A stretch of 53,314 nt of DNA from Bacteroidota bacterium (GCA_021820065.1 JAKAEE010000004.1:33442-86755), one strand, 5' to 3'; counted from the first letter of the stretch, positions 16,220 through 24,676 are shown. Program-made: numbers and translations. Notes: generated from the sequence alone by a model not told the origin.

Positions 16220-16882
16220 ATGAATACAACATCGGTTGTAACTAACGATCACAGAAAGACACTCAATGAAATGCTGGTAACTAAAAATATTCTGCTTGAA
16301 TCTATCTATGCTAATGATGGAGAGATTGATGATCAGCAGTTGAAATCTCTTGAAGAATTAGAAAACAATTTACCTGTGAAAGTTGATGGGTGGGCTTGGA
16401 CTTTGATGAAGAACGGTGCTATTGACAAAGAAGTAGAACTATGGCTGCAACGCAAAGAAGTGATTGACGGAATAATCAAAGTTTTGAAAAGCGGCAAAGA
16501 GAAATTGAAAGCACATGCTCATCACATAATGCAATTAAATCATTTGGATAGAATTGATGGCAGTCAATTCTGGATTAAGAGAGACTTCAGTAAGAGCAAA
16601 TCGTTGATGATGGAATTAGCAGAAGATCAGTACAAGAAATATGAGCTACCTACGCTAAACGATACTCAATACAAGTTGCTGTTAAACATGGTAAAACACT
16701 TCAACGGTACATTGAAAAAAGATTTGCCATTTGAAAGCATATACACAGCGATTGAACTTGAAGAATTGCTTGAGAAGAACAAAACAGAAAAATGTAATGT
16801 CAGTGATTTACCAGAGGGACATTGTGCTATTGTAAGTGAAGAAAGACCAACGGTAAGGGTTTTCCCGAAGAAATATGTGTGA
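16220..16882 (+). CDS. Gp157-like phage/element protein
   Basis: This 220-aa protein is helical and charged. Residues 1-105 (LEELENNLPVKVDGWAWTLM, EVELWLQRKEVIDGIIKVLK) resemble the siphovirus Gp157 family, whose members have 'LE-x-E-x-K-x-x-G-x-A' followed by a coiled region. Gp157 proteins occur beside Sak4/SSB genes in phages; their function is not settled. The remaining C-terminal part has no recognised domain. GGAG lies before ATG 16220. The family call is tentative. Confidence 0.55.
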   Translation: MNTTSVVTNDHRKTLNEMLVTKNILLESIYANDGEIDDQQLKSLEELENNLPVKVDGWAWTLMKNGAIDKEVELWLQRKEVIDGIIKVLKSGKEKLKAHAHHIMQLNHLDRIDGSQFWIKRDFSKSKSLMMELAEDQYKKYELPTLNDTQYKLLLNMVKHFNGTLKKDLPFESIYTAIELEELLEKNKTEKCNVSDLPEGHCAIVSEERPTVRVFPKKYV

Positions 16883-16978
16883 TCGTTATCAAATTAATTT
16901 AAACTGCTAGTCTAGAATATCTCAATTGAATTGCTAAAATAGAATTATTTATTTAGGTTTAATTTGATTAGTGGGTGG

Positions 16979-17137
16979 ATGAATATGCTGTTAAATAGGG
17001 GAAATTACTTCAGGCTCAAGTCGATACACTTTGCCCCGACTAGATATGTTTTAACCTTTCTTGCTTCTCTTAAGCTACACACGAAAGAAAAAACTGACGC
17101 ACATAAGTTCAACTTTGCAGAAGTGGATTACCAATGA
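16979..17137 (+). CDS. Possible 52-aa peptide gene
   Basis: An ATG at 16979 follows GTGGGTGG and opens 52 codons ending in TGA 17137. The product is basic (NRGNYFRLKSIHFAPTR). It fills part of a 292-bp gap where I see nothing else. It is not recognised and may be chance. Confidence 0.2.
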   Translation: MNMLLNRGNYFRLKSIHFAPTRYVLTFLASLKLHTKEKTDAHKFNFAEVDYQ

Positions 17138-17174
17138 GAAAATAGAATACATATAATAACTACGAGGTACACTT

Positions 17175-17780
17175 ATGAAAAATCTTTACGCATCTTTCAT
17201 CTTAGTTGCATTTATGCTTCTGCAGAGTTGTTCATCAAAACCTGTGATTTATGATTCCGAGGCTAAACTTCCTTTCCATCATACTAAAACTAAAACTGTA
17301 TTCGAATTGGCAGTGGCGAATAAAAATGGAGCCCATTTAGAGTTTGGTGTTGTTGCCGCCAAGGATGATGATACGCTTTCGTATGTTTTACTTGCGCCCT
17401 TATATAGTGGCTCAAGTGCAGACAAATTAAAAAATGTTAACTTAAACAATTCTGTCCCTTTGTTACCGAATCAGGTAAGAGAATTTATTTCAATTTTGCA
17501 ACAATCCGCTGCTAAATGGGATGAGAATATTAGTAAGAAAAATGGAATCGAATACAGGTTTTTAGTTTCACCTGAATACAGAATAGTACCAGTCAGTGAA
17601 AATGTTCTGAAATGGTATCCTACTTTCAAGTACTACTTCCAGAATAATTCAGAAGGACCACTTGGAAACATAATTTTTGGAGAAGATAACCTTCAATACT
17701 ATTTCCAATTAGACCAGTTGTCAGAGATAAACACGCTTATAGACTTACTCAACATAGCTTTGAATAGTAAAAATATTTAG
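17175..17780 (+). CDS. Lipoprotein of unknown function
   Basis: This 201-aa protein has a lipoprotein signal peptide: a short basic start, hydrophobic core (YASFILVAFMLL) and lipobox LQSC, with lipidation at Cys19. The mature part is beta-rich and not recognised. It lies 38 bp before the secreted hydrolase gene and could be co-expressed with it. It marks the start of the envelope/secretion part of the element. Confidence 0.75.
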   Translation: MKNLYASFILVAFMLLQSCSSKPVIYDSEAKLPFHHTKTKTVFELAVANKNGAHLEFGVVAAKDDDTLSYVLLAPLYSGSSADKLKNVNLNNSVPLLPNQVREFISILQQSAAKWDENISKKNGIEYRFLVSPEYRIVPVSENVLKWYPTFKYYFQNNSEGPLGNIIFGEDNLQYYFQLDQLSEINTLIDLLNIALNSKNI

Positions 17781-17818
17781 CAAATAATAAAGTAGAGAAT
17801 AGTTTGTAGAGATTTCAA

Positions 17819-19792
17819 ATGTTGAAACAAATATTTGTTACTGTAACGCTCTTATTCATTTTAAGCGGAATGGCATCTGCTCAATTGCCTGACTTGGTCG
17901 TCTCATCCGGAAGTTTTAATCCGGTTTCTGTCGATCGAGGAGGTTACTTGACTATCTCTGCTAATGTGAAAAACCTTGGGCTAGCAAATTCACCCAATAG
18001 CCATCTATTATTCTGTTTATCAAGTTCAAGTGATTTCTCAAGCGTGATTCAGATGAGTTGTGTTTCAGTTGAACCCTTAGCGGCTGCTTCAACAAGTGAA
18101 ACTAAGATCGTTACAATTCCAGTGCCTCTGACACTAAATGCAGGAGTTTATTTTGTTGGGTGGGAGGTTGATCCCTATAACGAAGTCTACGAATCTGACG
18201 AACGCAATACATTTTACTTGCCCAATACCCAATTGATTGTTACAAGCAGCTTAAGTTATCGGAAACATATTCCTTACCCTATCATTTTCATACATGGACT
18301 TACAAGTAGCGATCAAAAATGGAATTCGTTGATCGGAAAACTATCTGATTTCGGTTGGTCTTTCGGTGGTAGAATGGATTTTTGTCTGAATTACGATGGA
18401 AGTCTTTTTAGAGCAAATTTGACAGACGATATTCATGATTTTACTATGCAAACAAATCTTCAGGTTGGAGATTTCTACACAATAAATTTTGATATTGATA
18501 TTAATGGGAACTTATACAATAACACAGTCGAAAGCGATCAAGCGGCGATTGTCAAACAAGGGAAAGCTTTGCAACTGGCGATCAAACATGTATTGGATAA
18601 AACGGGAAGTGGCAAGGTAATTTTAGTCGGGCACAGTATGGGTGGATTAGCTGCAAGAGAATATCTCCAGAACTCTTCAGACTGGCAAATTGATGGATAT
18701 CATCATGTGGCAAAGTTGTTGACTATTGGTACTCCACATGGTGGGAGTAATATGTGGACATTCGGCGGAATACTTGGACAAGATGGATACTCTGATGCAG
18801 TGCGAGATTTACGTTGGCAATACTCTAATGGTGCGGCTGGCGTATATTTATTTGGTGGAAATGAAAACAACCTTAGCTCTATTGGATTCCATAATCTTGA
18901 TGTTAACTGCAATGGTTTTGTCGGTGACAATATTATTGGACTAAATCAAAAGAATCTGCCGATAGATTTACCATATGTCTGTATAATTGGAATAGGCGGC
19001 TTAACAGGCGATGGTGTTGTTGATGCCCAGAGAGCAGACTTGAACAATTACTATAATATTCAAGCTGATACATTGTTAGTAAACGATATTCATACGAATC
19101 TGACCGACCATATAGACACTGATATTAAGGGATTGGACGAACCAACACTCTTGAAATATGCATATCGGCTTGGGGCAGATACTATCTACTATGGATTGAT
19201 ATCACCTCAGAGCAAAGCAAATTACTATCAAGACGATTACGACTCATATTACATAGATCTAACCTCAGCAAGTTGGCTCAACGTTCAAGTTTTGAATATA
19301 CCGGTCTCAAATCTCAGGGTTGCTGTTTTTAATCAATCCAGTTCTCCGTTGGTAGTAAAAGATAGTAAAGGACTTAGCAATATTGATACTACTGCGTTAT
19401 TCCCAAAAGGCAAATATTACATTGTTGTTGAAGCTGCAGCAGATGTGAACAGTTGGAAGTTTCCCTATGCGCTTAAATTACATTTAACGCCTGTGACTGA
19501 TGTTAATTTACAGAATCTAGGTTCTCCAAATACTTTTCAACTGGATCAAAATTATCCCAACCCATTCAATCCGACTACAACTATAAAATATTCAATACCA
19601 CAACAAGCTTTTGTTTCGATATCCGTTTATGATTTACTCGGGAGAGAGGTGGCGGTTTTGGTTAAAGAAGAAAAGTCTGCTGGCAATTATTCTGTAAAAT
19701 TTGATGCTAACAATTTAAGCAGTGGCGTTTATTTATACAAAATGCAAGCAGGTAGTTTTATGGAAACGAAGAAATTAATTTTATTAAAGTAA
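17819..19792 (+). CDS. Secreted alpha/beta hydrolase (PGAP1/lipase-like) with CARDB and T9SS sorting domains
   Basis: This 657-aa protein is exported and probably outer-surface attached or released by T9SS. Order of parts: signal peptide (1-21, ending ASA), CARDB-like Ig module (about 24-140, PDLVVSSGSFNPVSVDRG), alpha/beta hydrolase (about 150-420) with oxyanion-region FIHGLTSSDQKW and nucleophile elbow GHSMGG (Ser273), a beta domain, and a C-terminal type A sorting domain (about 580-657; NYPNPFNPTT, then DLLGREVAVLV and SSGVYLYKM). The fold suggests an esterase/lipase; the substrate is unknown. The catalytic Asp and His cannot be fixed by eye. As cargo, it would only work in a T9SS-bearing host, so the element is adapted to this phylum. 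Confidence 0.85.
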   Translation: MLKQIFVTVTLLFILSGMASAQLPDLVVSSGSFNPVSVDRGGYLTISANVKNLGLANSPNSHLLFCLSSSSDFSSVIQMSCVSVEPLAAASTSETKIVTIPVPLTLNAGVYFVGWEVDPYNEVYESDERNTFYLPNTQLIVTSSLSYRKHIPYPIIFIHGLTSSDQKWNSLIGKLSDFGWSFGGRMDFCLNYDGSLFRANLTDDIHDFTMQTNLQVGDFYTINFDIDINGNLYNNTVESDQAAIVKQGKALQLAIKHVLDKTGSGKVILVGHSMGGLAAREYLQNSSDWQIDGYHHVAKLLTIGTPHGGSNMWTFGGILGQDGYSDAVRDLRWQYSNGAAGVYLFGGNENNLSSIGFHNLDVNCNGFVGDNIIGLNQKNLPIDLPYVCIIGIGGLTGDGVVDAQRADLNNYYNIQADTLLVNDIHTNLTDHIDTDIKGLDEPTLLKYAYRLGADTIYYGLISPQSKANYYQDDYDSYYIDLTSASWLNVQVLNIPVSNLRVAVFNQSSSPLVVKDSKGLSNIDTTALFPKGKYYIVVEAAADVNSWKFPYALKLHLTPVTDVNLQNLGSPNTFQLDQNYPNPFNPTTTIKYSIPQQAFVSISVYDLLGREVAVLVKEEKSAGNYSVKFDANNLSSGVYLYKMQAGSFMETKKLILLK

Positions 19793-20306
19793 TGTATATC
19801 CATTGTTCAACGACGATAACTTTATGATTATGTATGCTGACTACATCGCATAATCCGGTAGTTGCAAAAAAAAAGATTGTTGCTCTTGGGAACGCGGGTT
19901 GAAAACAATTCAGATCTACAATTATCAAATTTTGGTTGCTTGAAAATTGCTCTTGTATTAAATTGCATGTGGAGGATGGGGAATTGAAACTTTTTACTGA
20001 AGGGAATTTAACCACAAGCACCATTGACCAGCCCGGTCAATTCAGAACAAAACACACGGGGGAAAGCCGCTTAGGTAAGACGGAAGTACACCACAATTTT
20101 GAATCTGCATCGTTAAAATATAAGACCAAGGAAGTCAGCTCAACATGTTATTGTAGATGTGATGTTATAACACAAAAAAGTGAGAATAAATCAAATAGAA
20201 TTAATAAACGCTAGAAGATCTGCAACAGCCTTCATAAAGTCTGTTGGCGGGTTAATTAATGCTTAGTCTCAACAATAGCATTAGCTTTCATAAAAGAGAG
20301 GTTACA
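19793..20306. other. Gene-poor stretch
   Basis: No convincing gene. A 92-codon frame at 19936-20214 starts near GGAGGATGGGG but has unusual composition and I do not trust it. A hairpin with arms CAACAG (about 20222-20227) and CTGTTG (about 20240-20245) lies near the right end. The A-run after GTAGTTGC near 19865 and scattered stops suggest non-coding or decayed DNA. Confidence 0.45.
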
Positions 20307-20975
20307 ATGATAACTTTGAATCAACTCACAAAATTGTTATTCATTTTGACAATACTATTGTCCCTTTCTTCTTCCGAAATTTTTTCACAATATAAAAAAT
20401 CAAAGAAAAGCAGCACGAATATAATAGGCTCACCAGTCTTGATCAGTACGGATGGGAAATATTTGGGAAATTATAATAATAATACTTATGATCCGAATAG
20501 TGTATCAAATCCATATGGCACATATGGAAACCCATATTCTTCTCAAAGTATTAATAATCCTTATAGTCGATATGGTAACCCGTATAGTAATGAAAGTGTA
20601 ACAAACCCTTATGGTTCTACAGATTCACCGAAACTATTCGACAGAGATGGGAATTATTTAGGAAGAGTTAACAAAAATCAATTTGATCCCGAAAGTATAA
20701 ACAACCCATATAGTGAGTATGGAAATCCATATAATCCTAATAGTGTAAAGAATCCGTATGGGAAATACGGTAATCCGTATAGTCCAAGTAGTATAACAAG
20801 CCCCTACGGAAGCGGAATAATCTTGAATCAATATGAGGGAATCAAGACAGATAATGAATTCAATACGAATACCTTAGAATTATATAGATATCAACCAAAA
20901 GATAACGATGACGAAAATTTATATGATGATAATACTTACGATAAAGAGTATGATCAAGATGAAGATGAGAGATAA
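20307..20975 (+). CDS. Secreted NPY-repeat protein
   Basis: The start ATG 20307 is chosen because AGAGAGG lies just upstream and it gives a proper signal peptide (LLFILTILLSLSSSEIFSQ); an in-frame ATG at 20259 would bury it. The protein has 222 aa. After the signal it contains two copies of a module of about 63 residues. Each begins with a 'DGKYLG'/'DGNYLG' strand and continues with NPYGxYGNPYS-type repeats (about eight NPY units in all). The tail is very acidic (DEDER). Proteins with the same Y-G-N-P-Y repeats exist in other bacteria without known function. It is followed after 48 bp by a tiny gene. Confidence 0.75.
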   Translation: MITLNQLTKLLFILTILLSLSSSEIFSQYKKSKKSSTNIIGSPVLISTDGKYLGNYNNNTYDPNSVSNPYGTYGNPYSSQSINNPYSRYGNPYSNESVTNPYGSTDSPKLFDRDGNYLGRVNKNQFDPESINNPYSEYGNPYNPNSVKNPYGKYGNPYSPSSITSPYGSGIILNQYEGIKTDNEFNTNTLELYRYQPKDNDDENLYDDNTYDKEYDQDEDER

Positions 20976-21023
20976 TTGTAAAAGGCGTTCAAAACAAATC
21001 AATAGTTTTAGGAGAGACGAATT

Positions 21024-21197
21024 ATGAATTGGAAACCGAAAAAGATTCATCCGCCTAAACCTCCAAAACCTCCAGACAGAATTCAAAATATCCAAACTGT
21101 TCGTCCTATTGGGAAAAATGAGTGGGTGAAGGCACACTGGCGTTGGAATTATGAAACTCATCAATGGGAATGGATTTTAGGACATTGGCGAAAATAA
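21024..21197 (+). CDS. 57-aa YXWGXW-like small protein
   Basis: The ATG 21024 is preceded by AGGAGAG with good spacing. The 57-aa product starts with Lys/Pro-rich sequence (HPPKPPKPPD). It ends with two aromatic repeats, VKAHWRWNYETHQW and EWILGHWRK, resembling YXWGXW repeats ('W-x-x-G-H-W') found in small periplasmic proteins. It has no signal peptide that I can see. It follows the NPY-repeat gene and may be part of the same transcript. It is short enough to be missed by standard gene finders. Confidence 0.55.
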   Translation: MNWKPKKIHPPKPPKPPDRIQNIQTVRPIGKNEWVKAHWRWNYETHQWEWILGHWRK

Positions 21198-21407
21198 ATA
21201 TTTGATTTTTTTTGTAGTCTGCAACTAATAATCGTCTCAGGCGGAATGCTGAAGTCAATCATAAAAAGTGTTACAAAGTTTGTCTGTAAATAAAAACCTT
21301 GAAGCAAGAAAAATAAGAAGTGATCAATCGGTCGATGCATTGGCCACGTAATCAGCACAACATTCGCTTAAACGCAACATGGTCAGCTACTATTAACAAT
21401 AGGTAAT

Positions 21408-23060
21408 ATGAAAATAAGCAGAATAAAAATTAATAATTTCCGTTCCATCCAAAGTTCCGAGTTTCAACTTACTGACTTCAACATTTTTGTTGGACAAAAT
21501 AATAGCGGGAAAACAAATTTCTTTGAAGCGATCGAATTCTTTTTTAACGGAATTGGGAAAGGCACCTCGATTGATGAATTAAAATATAGACGCATACCTG
21601 CAAATGAAATTATTGTTGAAGTTGAATTTGACGGCGCTCTTCAAGGTGCTGAACAAATGCAAAACCCAGCTAATAAAACAAAAATTGAAAATGCGCTTGC
21701 TGGTTCGGATATTGTTGTGATTAAAAGAAGGAGTTCAGACGACAAAAAAAGGACTATGTATGTTAATGGTCAAGAAGTTAGTCATGGTACTGGTTTTGAC
21801 AAAGCGTTAAATGACTTTCTCCCAAAATTTGAATTTGTAAATACAAAACAATATTACGATGCAGTGGCCAAGTACTCAAAGACCACGCCGATGGGGATTA
21901 TGTTGTCAAGTGTCCTGACTGCAATTTTGCAAGAGAATGAACAATATCAAGAATTTCAAAATAAGTTTAGAGAATTATTCGAAGATGATGAATCAGAAAT
22001 CAAGGCACAATTTGATGACCTTGGCAATAAAGTCAAGTTATATCTTGAAAAACAATTCCCAGATTGCACAAAAGTTAAATTTGAGGTTGCATCACCACAG
22101 TTTGATGATCTATTGAAAAATTTTGATACTTCAATAGATGATGGAATTGAAACATTAGCTGAAGAAAAAGGTGATGGAATGCAACGTGCCTTAATGCTTT
22201 CAATTATTCAAGCATTTGCCGACTTCAGAAAAGCAAATGAAGATTTTGGTAAATCATTTCTGTTTTTCATTGATGAAGCTGAGATACATTTGCACCCAAC
22301 GGCGCAACGAAAGCTAAAGGATGTTTTGCATACATTATCACAAACAAATGATCAAGTATTTATCAATACCCATTCTTCTGTTTTTGTTGCAGATAATTAT
22401 ATGGGACAAACGATTTTTAAGGTAGAAAAATTGGGAGGTGTTACCGAGATATCTCATTCTCCCGATATTGATAAACCTTACATAGTTTTTGAATTGCTTG
22501 GTGGAAGTCCTTCTGACTTATTATTGCCGAAAAATTTTCTGATAGTTGAAGGGCAGAGCGAATATGAATTATTGACAAGGGTTATCAAAAGATTTTATCC
22601 AACTAGAAAGTCAATACAAATAATAAAAGCAAATGGTGATATTGATCAAACAGAAAGGACTATCAATTCAATTGAAAAATCATTTATGCCGCTTAATTCT
22701 AGCATATATAAAAACAAACTTGTTATACTTTTAGACCAGCCGAGCGATCAAACAATTCAGGGTGTGAATCAATTTTTACAAAACTACCGTCATTTGAATG
22801 ATAACAATCAATATTTTCAATTACCTCATAGAGATATTGAACAATGCTACCCAGATCATGCCGATACTGTTTATGGAAATTGGCGGAAGACTCAAGAGGA
22901 GTTAGATGCTGTGAATGCGAATGGGAAAAAGATATTTACTTCTAATAAAAAGATACAACTTGCTAAATACGTTGGTGATAATATTACTCAAGAACAATTT
23001 GAAGCAGATCTATTCATTTGTTTTAATGCACTTACTAGGTGTTGGGATCTAGCTTACTAA
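21408..23060 (+). CDS. OLD-family ATP-dependent nuclease (ABC ATPase + TOPRIM)
   Basis: This 550-aa protein has the full OLD architecture. The N-terminal ABC-type ATPase has Walker A GQNNSGKT (29-36), a signature-like EKGDGMQRA (253-261), Walker B FLFFIDE (284-290) and H-loop INTHSS. The C-terminal TOPRIM has LIVEGQSE (Glu381) and an LLDQPSD acidic pair near 443. OLD proteins are nucleases used in anti-phage defence (P2 Old; GajA of Gabija; AriA-like ATPases in other systems). No GajB-like helicase follows, so this is most likely a stand-alone class 1 OLD. DNA cleavage in phage defence is inferred from the family. The gene is followed by integron-like boundary sequences. Confidence 0.85.
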   Translation: MKISRIKINNFRSIQSSEFQLTDFNIFVGQNNSGKTNFFEAIEFFFNGIGKGTSIDELKYRRIPANEIIVEVEFDGALQGAEQMQNPANKTKIENALAGSDIVVIKRRSSDDKKRTMYVNGQEVSHGTGFDKALNDFLPKFEFVNTKQYYDAVAKYSKTTPMGIMLSSVLTAILQENEQYQEFQNKFRELFEDDESEIKAQFDDLGNKVKLYLEKQFPDCTKVKFEVASPQFDDLLKNFDTSIDDGIETLAEEKGDGMQRALMLSIIQAFADFRKANEDFGKSFLFFIDEAEIHLHPTAQRKLKDVLHTLSQTNDQVFINTHSSVFVADNYMGQTIFKVEKLGGVTEISHSPDIDKPYIVFELLGGSPSDLLLPKNFLIVEGQSEYELLTRVIKRFYPTRKSIQIIKANGDIDQTERTINSIEKSFMPLNSSIYKNKLVILLDQPSDQTIQGVNQFLQNYRHLNDNNQYFQLPHRDIEQCYPDHADTVYGNWRKTQEELDAVNANGKKIFTSNKKIQLAKYVGDNITQEQFEADLFICFNALTRCWDLAY

Positions 23061-23078
23061 ATAGTTAAGTCTAGCGTA

Positions 23079-23264
23079 GCTAACAAACTATTCAAGCGTC
23101 CGCTTTAAACCGTTCGGTGTTTGTATGATTGGGAAGTTGTGTTGTGAATGTGAGTTGATCTTTGATTGTAATGAACAAAATAAAATTATAAATAATTATT
23201 AGCGTTAGATTTACAAAGCTGCGTTGCTGTTACGGGAGACTGCTTAAAAACAACTTCGTTAGAT
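23079..23264 (+). promoter_or_regulatory. attC-like / cassette boundary sequence
   Basis: GCTAACAAAC (23079-23088) followed by TATTCAAGCG looks like the left half of integron attC sites. GCGTTAGAT (23202-23210) and CGTTAGAT (23257-23264) look like the right-half GTTRRRY core. The spacing of about 125 bp is in the attC range, but I cannot confirm the imperfect-hairpin fold. The gap lies between the OLD gene and the two-TM gene. Confidence 0.3.
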
Positions 23265-23289
23265 AATTTACATAATAGGTGATAAATAA

Positions 23290-24102
23290 ATGAGAAAGCA
23301 TGAACGAACAAAATTCAAAAATGCTGTATATATCATAATTACATTATTATCATCAATATTTTTGATTGTTTCATATAATTCAGCCCTGACAAAAGAGAAC
23401 TTCTATAGTGATTTACTGATTAGTCTGGGCACGAATTTATTAAGTGTTTGTCTATTGTTCTTTCTAGTAAATAAGTATTTTGGCCTAGATTCCGATGAGT
23501 CACTTCTTGAAAAAATTGAAATACTTCTCAAGCAATCGGAAGAACCAATTAGCGTTCAAAAACTATTTACTACTGTTAGTGAAAACAAACCACCGTTCAA
23601 TGAATTTGTCTCTGATGCTCGGAAGTTGGACATTTTGGTGCTGACCGCAGTAAATTTATTAAGTCTGCATCAAAATACTTTCATAAGTTTAGGTAAACAA
23701 AATTGTAAGATTAGGTTATTATGCCTTAACCCTATGAGTGAAGCAGCAAGACATGTCTATGGTGGAAAACCAGATATTTACAAAGCAAATATTGAATCTG
23801 CTTCTTATGCTATAGAAAATTTGAAAAAAAATATACCTACTAATTTTGAAATACGTTTATTAAATTTTGCTCCAACACTTAGCTTAATAATAGTAAGTAA
23901 AAATCAGCAGCAAGGCAAAAAGAAAAGAGAACAATTGAATGAATCAATGCAAGTTCAATTATATTTGACAAAAAGTGCTATCGGCTCTGATAGACCAATT
24001 TTTCGGCTAACATCGGACGACAAATGGTTTGGGGTATTCAAAAAAGAATTTGATGAACTTTGGAATGATTCTATCACTTGGACCTCATTGAATAAAAAAT
24101 AA
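23290..24102 (+). CDS. Two-TM membrane protein with PLD-like cytoplasmic domain
   Basis: This 270-aa protein has two N-terminal membrane helices (AVYIIITLLSSIFLIVSY at 13-30 and LISLGTNLLSVCLLFFLVN at about 44-62). A soluble domain follows. Its order, DARKLDILVLTAVNLL, then KIRLLCLNP, then FEIRLLNFAPTLSLIIVS, resembles phospholipase D-like folds ('I-x-I-L ... V-R-x-L ... D-P'). HKD catalytic motifs are not seen, so it is more likely a binding or signalling domain. It is 15 bp upstream of a HIT hydrolase. Membrane plus sensor domains next to a nucleotide hydrolase are typical of defence effectors, but this pairing is not one I recognise. Function unknown. Confidence 0.6.
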   Translation: MRKHERTKFKNAVYIIITLLSSIFLIVSYNSALTKENFYSDLLISLGTNLLSVCLLFFLVNKYFGLDSDESLLEKIEILLKQSEEPISVQKLFTTVSENKPPFNEFVSDARKLDILVLTAVNLLSLHQNTFISLGKQNCKIRLLCLNPMSEAARHVYGGKPDIYKANIESASYAIENLKKNIPTNFEIRLLNFAPTLSLIIVSKNQQQGKKKREQLNESMQVQLYLTKSAIGSDRPIFRLTSDDKWFGVFKKEFDELWNDSITWTSLNKK

Positions 24103-24117
24103 TTTTTAGATGATACA

Positions 24118-24588
24118 ATGAATAAAACAAAATTAGAGAAATGTGAGTTTTGCAATTCAGAACTAGAATGGTTTATGCAAAGCGATAATTTTTATGCAAT
24201 TTACAATATAGCTCCTGTCCTTACTGGCCATTCTTTAATTATTCCTAAATGGCATGTTGAAAGTGTGATGGATTTATCGGAAGAAGAATTATCGGAAATG
24301 GTGATATTTTCTCGCAAGTGTATAAAAGTATTAATAAAGGTTTTTAGTGCTGATAGTTTTAATTGGACTATCCAAGAAGGAGAAAATTCTGGTCAGACAA
24401 TAAAGCATTTACATCTACATCTTATCCCACGCAAAAAAGGAGATTTAGCTCACCCTGGGGATTGGTATCCCAAACTTACACGTCAATTTAAACACGGCAT
24501 AATAGATAGTAAGCGAAGACATCGCTTAACGAAAGAAGAAATAAGAATTATTGTCTCTCATATAAAAAAAATTGCCAACGATATTTAA
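24118..24588 (+). CDS. HIT-family nucleotide hydrolase/transferase
   Basis: This 156-aa protein has the complete HIT motif H97-L-H99-L-H101 (HLHLHLIPR) and the usual first half (YAIYNIAPVLTGHSLIIPKWHVESVMDL). A C9-x2-C12 pair may bind zinc, as in many bacterial HIT proteins. The family hydrolyses nucleotidyl phosphate bonds, such as dinucleoside polyphosphates or AMP-conjugates. It forms a likely two-gene unit with the membrane protein upstream (15 bp). It is near the right end of the element and has an attC-like sequence after it. Confidence 0.85.
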   Translation: MNKTKLEKCEFCNSELEWFMQSDNFYAIYNIAPVLTGHSLIIPKWHVESVMDLSEEELSEMVIFSRKCIKVLIKVFSADSFNWTIQEGENSGQTIKHLHLHLIPRKKGDLAHPGDWYPKLTRQFKHGIIDSKRRHRLTKEEIRIIVSHIKKIANDI

Positions 24589-24592
24589 TGTA

Positions 24593-24676
24593 GTTAGATT
24601 GTTTTACAATAATCGCTAAGCAGCGTCTCAGCCCGACCGATTTATACGAATTAGTCGTGACGCTACTGCGTTAGTC
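24593..24676 (+). promoter_or_regulatory. attC-like / cassette boundary sequence after the HIT gene
   Basis: GTTAGAT (24593-24599) lies right after the HIT stop codon. A palindromic array follows: CTAAGCAG (24617-24624) opposes CTGCGTTAG (24666-24674); CGTC (24624-24627) opposes GACG (24659-24662); and CGAC (24634-24637) opposes GTCG (24654-24657). The overall 60-bp imperfect hairpin with GCGTTAG at its end resembles a short attC site. The left half lacks a perfect AAC end, so the identification is uncertain. Confidence 0.3.

Noticed and set aside
19936..20214. 92-codon frame after the hydrolase gene
   Set aside because: A GGAGG is nearby but the protein has no recognisable features and the region looks decayed; kept only as part of the gap note.
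20400..20820. CRISPR-like or satellite array from the NPY repeats
   Set aside because: Repeats are degenerate at DNA level and keep a reading frame, so they are protein repeats. I saw no direct repeat-spacer array anywhere in the window.
21408..23060. Gabija (GajA) assignment of the OLD protein
   Set aside because: No UvrD-like GajB helicase follows; the next genes are a two-TM protein and a HIT hydrolase.
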